From contig JAZDJP010000115.1 in assembly GCA_043803805.1 (NCBI GenBank), positions 1 through 14,161 on the forward strand: a stretch of DNA of 14,161 nt, given 5' to 3'. Source of the DNA: JAZDJP01 sp043803805 (GTDB lineage: Bacteria > Planctomycetota > JAZDJP01). The position numbers and the translations under genes are program-made. This document shows positions 6,632-14,041 of this stretch, piece after piece. Numbering within the stretch: the first letter of the stretch is position 1; each line of letters begins with the position of its first letter. A model generated the notes under the pieces. The model had not been told where the DNA came from. It made no database searches and saw only the letters and a list, made by a program, of their open reading frames with translations.

Positions 6632-7771
6632 ATGATCAAGAAGAACCGCCTGTTCACGCCGGGGCCGACGGAGGTTCCGGCCGACACCCTCCGCGCCATG
6701 GCGGAGCCGATTTTCCACCACCGGACGCCCCGCTTCCGAACCCTCTTCGAGCAAATCCAGAAGGACCTGCAGGAGGTCTTCCAGACGAAGAATCACGTCC
6801 TCGTCTTTGCATCGTCGGGCACCGGCGCCATGGAGGCGGCGATCGCCGGGGCGGTCCCGGACGGGGAAAAAGTCCTTGTGATCCGCGGCGGGAAATTCGG
6901 GGAACGCTTCGGGGAGATCTGCGAAACCCACCGCATCCCGTTCGTGGCGCTCGACGTCCCGTGGGGGAAGGCCCCGAATCCGGCGGATATCGCGGCGGGC
7001 CTGGCGAAAGACCCGGCCATCGGGATGGTCTGCGCGACGCTGTGCGAAACGTCCACGGGCGTCCAATCCGACATCCGCGCCATCGGGGAGGTCGTCCGGA
7101 AGACCCCGGCCCTCCTCGTGGTGGACGGGATCAGCGGGGCGGGGGCGGCGGAACTCCGCGCCGACGCGTGGGGGGTGGACATGCTGGTGAACGGCTCCCA
7201 GAAGGCGCTCATGATGCCGCCGGGTCTGGCGTTCCTCACGGTGAGCCCGAAGGCAGCGGAGAAGATCGCGAAGGCGCCCCAGAGGAGTTATTACTTCAAT
7301 CTGCACCAGGCCATCAAGGCCGGAGCCCTCTTCGACACGCCCTGGACCCCGGCGATCTCGCTCCTGGTGGGATTGGGGGTGTCTCTCGCCGCGGTGCGAA
7401 AAGAAGGAATGGAGGCCGTCTGGGCGCGCCATCGGCTCCTGGCCGAGGCCACCCGCGCCGGGGTGAAGGCCCTGGGACTCACCCTGTACGCCGAAGCCCC
7501 GTCGGATTCGTGCACCGCCGTCAACGTCCCGCCCGGCGTGGACGGGAAGAAACTCACCAAGACCCTCGAGGAGGAATTCGGCCTGATGGTGGCCGGCGGG
7601 CAGGAGGAACTCTCCGGAAAAATCTTCCGCATCTCCCACATGGGCTATTCGGACCGGATGGACATGATCACCGTCCTGGCGGCGCTCGGAATGACGCTGG
7701 TGAAACTCGGAGGAAAATGCGATCCCGGCGCGGGAGTGGCGGCGGCGCAGGGCGTGTTCCTCAAGGGATGA
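6632..7771 (+). CDS. Class V PLP-dependent aminotransferase (serine/alanine-glyoxylate type)
   Basis: This 379-residue fold-type I aminotransferase belongs to the class V group that includes serine-glyoxylate and alanine-glyoxylate aminotransferases. It opens with LFTPGPTEVP and has HHRTPRF at 29-35. The cofactor-anchoring region has VVDGISG, and the Schiff-base lysine is K191 in NGSQKALMMPPG. The C-terminal domain has FRISHMGY, containing the carboxylate-binding arginine. GGAGG lies 4 bases before the ATG. It heads a unit with the oxidoreductase 17 bases downstream. Close relatives in many bacteria transaminate small 2-oxo acids and can serve in serine or glycine metabolism. The substrate here cannot be told from sequence, and no serA-like gene is in view. 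Confidence 0.92.
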   Translation: MIKKNRLFTPGPTEVPADTLRAMAEPIFHHRTPRFRTLFEQIQKDLQEVFQTKNHVLVFASSGTGAMEAAIAGAVPDGEKVLVIRGGKFGERFGEICETHRIPFVALDVPWGKAPNPADIAAGLAKDPAIGMVCATLCETSTGVQSDIRAIGEVVRKTPALLVVDGISGAGAAELRADAWGVDMLVNGSQKALMMPPGLAFLTVSPKAAEKIAKAPQRSYYFNLHQAIKAGALFDTPWTPAISLLVGLGVSLAAVRKEGMEAVWARHRLLAEATRAGVKALGLTLYAEAPSDSCTAVNVPPGVDGKKLTKTLEEEFGLMVAGGQEELSGKIFRISHMGYSDRMDMITVLAALGMTLVKLGGKCDPGAGVAAAQGVFLKG

Positions 7772-7788
7772 TCTTGGGGAGAACGACC

Positions 7789-8850
7789 ATGACGACGCGA
7801 AAGTTGCGGGTGGGCGTGGTGGGGGCGGGCGGGATCGCCCGGAGCCAGCACTTCCCGAACTGGAAGACCCTGCCGGACGTCGCGATCACGACGCTGTGCG
7901 ACATTCGTGAAGAAGCCGCGAAGGAAGCCGCCCGGCAGTTCCAGATTCCGAATGTCTTCACCCGTTACCAGGACGTCGTTTCCCGGGACGACGTGGACGT
8001 CGTCGACGTCTGCACACCGAACCGGGCCCACACGCCGGTGGTCCTCGCGGCGCTTTCGGCCGGGAAGCACGTCCTCTGCGAGAAGCCTCTGGCCACGACG
8101 ACGGCCGAAGTCATCCGGATGGGCCGCCTCGCCGACAAAAAACGCCTCGTCCTCATGACCGCCCAGCACCAACGGTTCAGCCCCGGCGCGAAAGCCCTCC
8201 ACGAATTCGCCACGGGCGGCCTGGGACATGTCTATCACGCCCGCGTCCACGCCACCCGGCGCACCCTGCTGCCCGCCTGGGGCGGCTTCATTGATAAAAA
8301 ACTCAGCGGCGGCGGCCCCTGCATGGACATCGGCGTCCATGCCCTCGACCTGGCCCTCTGGCTCATGAACTTCCCGACGCCCGTTCGCGTGTCGGGCTCT
8401 GCCAAGGTGAACTTCGCCCGGGGAAACATCATCCCCGGCGGCTGGGGGGAATGGGACCGGAAACGCTTCAGCGTCGAGGATTTCGCGGCCGGCTTCATCC
8501 ATTTTTCAAACGGCGCGACGATGATCCTCGAATCGAGCTGGCTTTCCCACCAGAAGGACGACGAGGAAATGAGCGCCACGCTGTACGGAATCAAGGCCTC
8601 CCTCCACTGGCCCACGGGGGAATTCTGGAGCACCCGGGGACGGTCCCTCACCGACGGGGTCGTCAAAAGCGCCCAGCGGAGCGGCCGCAAGGCCCACGCC
8701 GAGGAGATCGCGGCGTTCCATGACGCCGTCGTGAACCGGAGGCCCTCCCCCGTGCCGTGGCGCCAGACGGTCCGAGTCATCGGCATCCTCGAAGCCATCT
8801 ACCGGTCAAGCGAGACGGGACGCGAGATTTCGCTGAAACTCCCGGAGTAG
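7789..8850 (+). CDS. Gfo/Idh/MocA family NAD(P)-dependent oxidoreductase
   Basis: This 353-residue protein has an N-terminal Rossmann fold with GVVGAGGIARSQH near residues 8-20. The family signature EKP is at 98-100 (CEKPLA). The catalytic region follows in the C-terminal domain, D180-I-G-V-H184 in GGGPCMDIGVHALDLALW. Members oxidise or reduce hydroxyl groups of sugars, inositols, sugar nucleotides or related compounds. The substrate is not predictable here. ATG 7789 is preferred: GGGAG lies 7 bases upstream. The ATG at 7768, overlapping the previous stop as ATGA, has its AAGGG too close. Spacing to the aminotransferase is 17 bases, so the two are probably co-transcribed. Its stop is followed 9 bases later by the inserted element, which probably separated it from the glycosyltransferase genes. 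Confidence 0.94.
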   Translation: MTTRKLRVGVVGAGGIARSQHFPNWKTLPDVAITTLCDIREEAAKEAARQFQIPNVFTRYQDVVSRDDVDVVDVCTPNRAHTPVVLAALSAGKHVLCEKPLATTTAEVIRMGRLADKKRLVLMTAQHQRFSPGAKALHEFATGGLGHVYHARVHATRRTLLPAWGGFIDKKLSGGGPCMDIGVHALDLALWLMNFPTPVRVSGSAKVNFARGNIIPGGWGEWDRKRFSVEDFAAGFIHFSNGATMILESSWLSHQKDDEEMSATLYGIKASLHWPTGEFWSTRGRSLTDGVVKSAQRSGRKAHAEEIAAFHDAVVNRRPSPVPWRQTVRVIGILEAIYRSSETGREISLKLPE

Positions 8851-8856
8851 GCCGCC

Positions 8857-9216
8857 TTAGAGCCTATCCGGATATCTCGCGCTAGTTGCGTTGCGAGCGC
8901 CGGGGGGCTGGATACAAGGAGCGACGACGAATGCGTATCCGGAGATACGCCGAGGAGGAGCGACGCCGCAGACGGCCCCCCGCCGCCGCAACCGAGGCCC
9001 GGGAGGGCCGAGGTCGGCGATTCGTATCGCCCCGAGCGGCAGCGAGGGCGTGTAGCCGGAGGCGGAGCGCAACCCGGAGGGACGGGCCGATATGCGGCGC
9101 ATCGCATTGTCGCTCGTCGTCATCGTATCTCTCCGTTGATACGATTCCTCCTCGCTCCGCGCGCTGCTTGCATCTCGGCCCGTCGCAACCGCGGGAGATA
9201 TTCGGATAGGCTCTTA
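8857..9216. mobile_element. Non-autonomous inverted-repeat element (MITE-like, 354 bases) with TTA target duplication
   Basis: The element spans 8860-9213. Its ends, 8860-8890 and 9184-9213, are inverted repeats beginning GAGCCTATCCG. I aligned 27 of 31 positions as identical with one 1-base gap. TTA flanks it at 8857-8859 and 9214-9216. Similarity of the arms extends inward: both contain short hairpins, GCGTATC-CGGA-GATACGC at 8933-8950 and ATCGTATC with its complement at 9122-9145. The only open frames inside encode arginine-rich, non-protein-like sequence, so no transposase is present. A 3-base TNA duplication and GAGCC-type ends fit mobilisation by an IS5-family (IS1031-like) transposase. 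That family assignment is inference. Confidence 0.85.
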
Positions 9217-11624
9217 TGCCCGATGCGCCGACAGCCGCTCCGCCTTCCGCCGCGCGCGCGGATCGGATCACCGACGGGCGGATGGCCGTGATCGTCTTCG
9301 CCGGGACGTTTGTCCTGTACCTCCTCACCGTCTGCCGCTGGATCTACTGGGAGGACGCGGGGGAACTCGTCACCGCGGCCCGATGCCTGGGCATCCCCCA
9401 CCCGCCGGGACACCCCCTTTACGCCATCCTCGGAAAACTGTTCTGCCTGATTCCGGTCGGCCACACGGCGTTCCGGGTGAATCTGATGTCCGCATTTTTC
9501 GGGGCCCTCGCCGCGGCCGTCCTGCACCAGGCCATCGCCGAATTTCTCAGGGCGGCGCCGCCCCTCCACCGGCGCGTCGCCGCCCTTGCCGGAAGCGCCG
9601 CATTCGCCCTCTCCTCCCCGCTCTGGAACCAGGCCGTCGTCGCGGAGACTTCCACGATCTACGCGGCGGGGACGGTCCTGTTTCTTTACCTGTCGCTCCG
9701 TCTGGCGCGAGCCCGCCGGGAAGGGAACGACGAAACCGCCACGCGTCTTTTGACGCTCCTGGCGTTTCTCCTGGGCGCGGGAGCCGGGGCGCATCCGGGA
9801 TTCGTGCTGCTCGTCCCGGCGATGACGGTGTTCCTGCTCCTCGCCTTCCGGGGGATTCCCGGCGGGAGCGTCGCCGGGGCGGCGCGCGCCTTCGCGGCAT
9901 GCGGCGTCGTTTTCCTCGCCGGGTTTTCCGTTTTCGCCTACCTGCCCCTCCGGTCGCACGCGCATCCCCCCATGAACTGGGGCGATCCCGGGACGCCCGC
10001 GAATTTTTACTGGGTCATCACCGCCCAGCAGTACCGATCCAACCTCGGCATGTCGGCCGCGATGCCGACGTTCCAGACCCTGATGACGGGACTGTCCGGC
10101 ACGGCGGGAGACCTGGCCGGAGCGCTTCCCGTGTGGGGATGGCTCCTCGCCCTTCCCGGCCTCTTTGAAACAACCATTAAGCGCCGGGCGGCAACCCGCC
10201 GCGAATGGGCGCTTCCGGGCGCCGGGGCGGCGCTCCTGGTCACGTACCTCGCGCTTTCCCTCAATCCCGCCTTCATCCGCGCCTACCTCCTGCCGCTCGT
10301 GGCCGCCGGGGCATTCCTCGCGGGGGCGGGGACGCTTCTCTTCCTCCGCCGCCTCGCGCCGGAGGGGGCATCCGCGCCGGGCCGGATGCCGGCGGTCGCC
10401 CTGATTCTGCTCGTGCCGTTCGCCGTGGAACTCCCCCCGCGCTACCGCATGAACGATTTTTCGAAACTTGATTACGCGGACCGCTACGGCCGCGAGCTTC
10501 TCGACGCCGTCCCCCCGGACGGCGTCCTCATCACGGGAAGCGCCAACGCCGTATTCATCGCGCGCTACCTCCAGGTCTGCGAGGGACTCCGCCCGGACGT
10601 CGCCGTCATCACCCGGAACGGCCTGGCGAGCCGGCCCAATTATTTACAACAGGTGGCGCGGGAGAACACGAGTCTCGCCGTCCCCCTTGATCGCCCCAGT
10701 CCCGCCCCCCCCCCGACGGACAACCCGCTCCTCGCCCGACGCAACGATATCCTGGAGGAACTGGTCCGGAGGAACCCCGGACGGGAGTTCTGCTGGGAAG
10801 GACTCGAGAATCATCAGCCCTTCGCGGACCGGCTCGTCCCCGCGGCATGGTTCTTCGCCATCGCCCGGACCCCGGCTGAGGCGCGCGATCCCCGCCACGA
10901 GCGGGGAATTTCCCTCCGGGACTTCGCCGACGGGGTGGAACGGAACCTCCGTCATGATTTCCATCGCGATCCCCTGACGCGCAAATTCATCGCCAACGGG
11001 TTCCTGAACTACGCCCGGTTTTTTGTCCGGGAAAAACGCCTCCGCGAGGCCGTCACGGCATACCACGAGACGCTGGCAATCCATCCGACGTGGGGCGTGG
11101 CCCATTACGAACTCGCGAATCTCCACATGAGCTCCGGCGACACGGACAGGGCGCTCACCCACTACCGCCTCGCCCTCGCGGACGCGCCGCTCGATCCCCG
11201 GTTCTGGGTGAACTATGGTCTGGCCTGGTCGAAAAAGGGCGTCCCGGCCGAGGAGCGGCGGGTCTACGAAATGGCGGTGCGTCTCGATCCCGGCGAGCCG
11301 CTCGCCCATTTCAACCTGGGGCTCATGGAGGAGGCGGCGGACCGTCCCGCGGAGGCGCTACGCCATTACACCGTGACCGCCCGGAGCGACCCGCGGAACG
11401 TCCCGGCCCTGTACGCCCTTTCCCGCGTCCTTCGGAAACTCAACCGCCCCCGTGATGCGGTGCCCCGGCTTCTGGAAATCGCGCGGATCGCCATCGCGTC
11501 CCGGAAATTCGACGACGCCGGAATGGTCCTCCGGGAAGCGGTCGTCCTCGACCCGGAAAATGCCGAGGCGCGGAGTCTCCTAGCCACCCTGGATCCCATC
11601 CCTCCTCCCGGAGGAACCCCATGA
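9216..11624 (+). CDS. DUF2723/TMEM260-like membrane glycosyltransferase with C-terminal TPRs (copy 1)
   Basis: This 802-residue protein has about ten hydrophobic segments within residues 23-405. The family hallmark is in the first outer loop: E46-D-A-G-E50, then LGIPHPPGHPLY at 58-69. VNLMSAFFGA (88-97) and PPMNWGDP (251-258) are also typical. A soluble region at 410-590 includes GVLITGSANAVF and YLQVCEGLRPDV. TPR helices fill about 595-795. The family resembles GT-C enzymes using lipid-linked sugar donors; animal TMEM260 is a protein O-mannosyltransferase. The bacterial substrate is unknown. The ATG lies directly at the edge of the inserted element, whose last bases supply GGATAGG 5 bases upstream. 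An ATG at 9282 would start just before the first membrane segment and is an alternative. Residues 497-500 are encoded by a run of ten C. Confidence 0.88.
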   Translation: MPDAPTAAPPSAARADRITDGRMAVIVFAGTFVLYLLTVCRWIYWEDAGELVTAARCLGIPHPPGHPLYAILGKLFCLIPVGHTAFRVNLMSAFFGALAAAVLHQAIAEFLRAAPPLHRRVAALAGSAAFALSSPLWNQAVVAETSTIYAAGTVLFLYLSLRLARARREGNDETATRLLTLLAFLLGAGAGAHPGFVLLVPAMTVFLLLAFRGIPGGSVAGAARAFAACGVVFLAGFSVFAYLPLRSHAHPPMNWGDPGTPANFYWVITAQQYRSNLGMSAAMPTFQTLMTGLSGTAGDLAGALPVWGWLLALPGLFETTIKRRAATRREWALPGAGAALLVTYLALSLNPAFIRAYLLPLVAAGAFLAGAGTLLFLRRLAPEGASAPGRMPAVALILLVPFAVELPPRYRMNDFSKLDYADRYGRELLDAVPPDGVLITGSANAVFIARYLQVCEGLRPDVAVITRNGLASRPNYLQQVARENTSLAVPLDRPSPAPPPTDNPLLARRNDILEELVRRNPGREFCWEGLENHQPFADRLVPAAWFFAIARTPAEARDPRHERGISLRDFADGVERNLRHDFHRDPLTRKFIANGFLNYARFFVREKRLREAVTAYHETLAIHPTWGVAHYELANLHMSSGDTDRALTHYRLALADAPLDPRFWVNYGLAWSKKGVPAEERRVYEMAVRLDPGEPLAHFNLGLMEEAADRPAEALRHYTVTARSDPRNVPALYALSRVLRKLNRPRDAVPRLLEIARIAIASRKFDDAGMVLREAVVLDPENAEARSLLATLDPIPPPGGTP
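10705..10714 (+). repeat. Homopolymer run of ten C inside the copy 1 glycosyltransferase gene
   Basis: The run encodes Ala/Pro residues 497-500, between the membrane domain and the TPR domain. A gain or loss of one base would remove the TPR part. Tracts of this length are known sites of slipped-strand phase variation in other bacteria, and also of sequencing error. Confidence 0.9.
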
Positions 11625-13852
11625 CGGGGACAACACGCATGACGGACCGGGGCGATCGCGCCCTTGTCATGACCATGTTCGCCGGCGCCCTGGCGCTTTA
11701 CGCCGCCACGCTCTGCCCGTATGTATTCTGGGACGACGCGGGGGAACTGACGGCGGCGGCGAGTTGCCTGGGGATCCCCCACCCGCCGGGACATCCCCTG
11801 TATTCCATCCTCGGGAAATGCTTCACCATCGGGACGCATTCCCCTCTTCCCCTCGGCGGCGTCGCGGCACGGGTGAATTTCATGTCGGCGTTTTTCGGAG
11901 CCACGGCGGTGGCCCTGCTCGCGCTTCTTCTTGTTGAATTGCTCCGGGAAGCAACACCCCTCCGGCGCCGGATCGCGGCCGGTTTCGGGGCGGCGGCGTT
12001 CGCCATATCCGTCAATCTGTGGGACCAGGCCACCGTCGCGGAAAACACCACGATCCACGCGACATTTCTGCTGGGGCTCCTGTGGCTCGTGGCGCGGATG
12101 GGCCGGCTCCTGGACGCGGGGCGCCCCGCCGCGGCGAAAGGGATTCTCCCGCTTTTCACTTTCGTGTACGGGGTGAGTCTGGCCAATCACGTGTCGGGCG
12201 GACTCTACATCCCCGCGTTCGCCGTGGCGTTGTTCATTTTGTTCCGCCGGACCGCCTTCACGGCCCGGGATTTCATCCCCATTCCCGTCGCGTTCCTGCT
12301 GGGGCCGATCCTCTACGCGCTGCTCCCCATCCGCTCCGCCGCCAATCCCCCGATGGACTGGGGGAATCCCGAGACGTGGGGGAATTTCATCTGGGTCGTG
12401 ACGTTCCGGCAATACAGTGGGAATCTGGCGAAGTCCTATCACGCGCCCGGATGGGGGGATGTCGCGCGGCTCCTCGAGGGATTCTGGAGGGAATTTCCGC
12501 CCGGCGTCCTCCTGCTCTCGGCGGCGGGGGCGGCGATGCTTTTCCGTCGGCGCCGGGTGTTCCTGGGACTCGGAATTTTCATCATCCTGCTTCTCGCGGC
12601 GCTGACGCTGAATCAAGCCTTCATCGGGGCCTACCTGGTGCCGGCGTTCGCCGTTCTCGCCCTGCTGGCCGGGGTGGGGCTCGCCGGGATCATGACCGCC
12701 GCCGCGGCGCGCCGGAACGCCCGGGCGGGAATGATGACCGCCGGGGCCGGCCTGGCCCTGGTCGCGGTTTTTCTTGTCCTGCGTTACCCGGAGAACGACC
12801 GGAGCCGCTATTCCCTCGCGGACCGGTTCGGACGGGAAGTCCTCGACTCCGTGCCGCGGGACGGACTGCTTCTGGTCGGCTCGGGAGACGCGACGTTCAT
12901 CCCATGGTATCTCCAATACTGCGAAAATTACCGGCCCGATGTGATTCTCGTCAACCGCAACGGGTGGGGCTGGCCGGGATACCTGGACGCGCTGGAGCGC
13001 GACCACCCGGGCCTCCTCATCCCCGCCGAGTCCCGTCCCTGGGAGATCGTTCTTCCGCCGTTTCTGGGGTTGGGCCTGGCGCCCCCGGCGAACCTCATGC
13101 CCGAAAAACTCCTCCGGAAAATCGAGACCCTCGCCGCGGCCAATCTCCCCCGCCGGGCGGTGCGGTGGGAACTCCTCGAGGAGAATATGTCGCTCCTGGA
13201 ACGCATGGTCCCCGCCGGCGTGACATTCCGCCTGGCGGACCGCCCCGCTCCCGCGCCGGACGTCTCCCCCGCGGCGTTCTTCCACCGCCTCGACGCCATC
13301 CTCGGCGATCCGCGCCGCCGGGATCCCCGGACCTCGGGGCGTTTCGCCACCGCCCTTCTCCATTACGCCTTCTACTACCACAATCCGAAAATCGGGAAAC
13401 CCCTCGAGGCGCTCCGGTGCTACCAGTACGTCCTCGCCATTTCCCCGGACATCGCCCAAGCCCATGCCGCCATCGGCGAGATCCGCCTGCGCCAGTTAAA
13501 GGATCCCGACGGGGCGCTCGCCGCCTACGAGGAAGCGATTCGGCTCAATCCACTCTACAGCCGGTATTGGGTCAATCTCGGATTCTGCCGGGGACTCCAC
13601 GGGAACCGCGCCGGGGAGATGGAGGCGTATCGCCGGGCGGTGGCGATGGATCCCGACGACCCCATGGGACTCTGGAACCTCGGCGATATGATCGCCCAGG
13701 ATGGCGAGTTTCGGGAAGCCCTTCCCCTTCTTGAAAAAGCGTTTCGCCTCGCGCCGGACGAGAACCACCGGCGGGCGCTCGAATCCCTCTACCTCCGGCT
13801 CGGGGAATATCAGAAGGCCGCCGCGCTAAAATCGGAAAACGGGAACCAATAA
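11621..13852 (+). CDS. DUF2723/TMEM260-like membrane glycosyltransferase with C-terminal TPRs (copy 2)
   Basis: This 743-residue paralogue of the preceding gene has the same order of parts. A first membrane segment lies at about 16-32, then D38-D39-A-G-E42 and LGIPHPPGHPLY at 50-61. VNFMSAFFGA is at 85-94 and PPMDWGNP at 243-250. About ten further membrane segments run to about 387. A soluble region includes LLLVGSGDATF and YLQYCENYRPDV, and TPR helices run from about 580 to 735. Its ATG overlaps the stop of copy 1 as ATGA, and GGAGG lies 6 bases upstream, so the two are translationally coupled. Divergence between the copies is substantial outside the motifs, which suggests an old tandem duplication with different acceptors or donors. 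The likely role is sugar transfer to exported proteins or glycans at the periplasmic membrane face; the substrate is unknown. Confidence 0.9.
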   Translation: MTGTTRMTDRGDRALVMTMFAGALALYAATLCPYVFWDDAGELTAAASCLGIPHPPGHPLYSILGKCFTIGTHSPLPLGGVAARVNFMSAFFGATAVALLALLLVELLREATPLRRRIAAGFGAAAFAISVNLWDQATVAENTTIHATFLLGLLWLVARMGRLLDAGRPAAAKGILPLFTFVYGVSLANHVSGGLYIPAFAVALFILFRRTAFTARDFIPIPVAFLLGPILYALLPIRSAANPPMDWGNPETWGNFIWVVTFRQYSGNLAKSYHAPGWGDVARLLEGFWREFPPGVLLLSAAGAAMLFRRRRVFLGLGIFIILLLAALTLNQAFIGAYLVPAFAVLALLAGVGLAGIMTAAAARRNARAGMMTAGAGLALVAVFLVLRYPENDRSRYSLADRFGREVLDSVPRDGLLLVGSGDATFIPWYLQYCENYRPDVILVNRNGWGWPGYLDALERDHPGLLIPAESRPWEIVLPPFLGLGLAPPANLMPEKLLRKIETLAAANLPRRAVRWELLEENMSLLERMVPAGVTFRLADRPAPAPDVSPAAFFHRLDAILGDPRRRDPRTSGRFATALLHYAFYYHNPKIGKPLEALRCYQYVLAISPDIAQAHAAIGEIRLRQLKDPDGALAAYEEAIRLNPLYSRYWVNLGFCRGLHGNRAGEMEAYRRAVAMDPDDPMGLWNLGDMIAQDGEFREALPLLEKAFRLAPDENHRRALESLYLRLGEYQKAAALKSENGNQ

Positions 13853-13920
13853 TCCTTCCCCGGGTGACATTTTTCGTCATCACTCCACCAACTTTTGTCA
13901 ATTGGTCCATTCGAAAAATG

Positions 13921-13942
13921 ATCACAGCCTCGCCGATGTGAT
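13921..13942. promoter_or_regulatory. Inverted-repeat operator candidate upstream of the prepilin gene
   Basis: ATCACA at 13921-13926 is the exact reverse complement of TGTGAT at 13937-13942, with a 10-base GC-rich centre. The right arm ends 51 bases before the -24 element. It is a possible activator or repressor site. The arms face opposite to a CRP site (TGTGA...TCACA), so I do not call it CRP. Confidence 0.4.
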
Positions 13943-13993
13943 AATTAATGATGGAATTCCAACATATTTTTAGGATATTCCCATTTGCATTTT

Positions 13994-14009
13994 TGGCACT
14001 ATATTTGAC
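13994..14009 (+). promoter_or_regulatory. Sigma-54-like (-24/-12) promoter of the prepilin gene
   Basis: TGGCAC, five bases, then TTGAC matches the consensus TGGCAC-N5-TTGC with a perfect -24 box, correct spacing and one mismatch in the -12 GC. Initiation near 14020 would leave a leader of about 20 bases containing the ribosome binding site. Major pilin genes are often sigma-54/PilR dependent. A sigma-70 -10-like TATATT overlaps at 14000-14005 but lacks a good -35. Confidence 0.5.
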
Positions 14010-14026
14010 GTAGCCCTCTGCAACCG

Positions 14027-14038
14027 AAAGGGGGTGAT
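14027..14038 (+). promoter_or_regulatory. Very strong ribosome binding site of the prepilin gene
   Basis: AAAGGGGGTGAT differs from the complement of the 16S rRNA tail (AAGGAGGTGAT) at a single base and ends 3 bases before the ATG. It predicts high expression, as expected for a structural pilin. Confidence 0.8.
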
Positions 14039-14041
14039 TTC

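Noticed and set aside
8886..9209. Open frame inside the inserted element
   Set aside because: It is arginine-rich, low-complexity sequence with no transposase motif, spanning hairpins. The element is non-autonomous.
11366..13465. Very long minus-strand open frame (about 700 codons) opposite the second glycosyltransferase
   Set aside because: Its Arg/Gly/Glu-rich composition lacks any domain signal. The plus strand carries clear DUF2723 and TPR motifs.
13863..13881. Terminator after the second glycosyltransferase
   Set aside because: The stem GGTGAC/GTCATC is only 6 pairs with a wobble and is not followed by a T-run.
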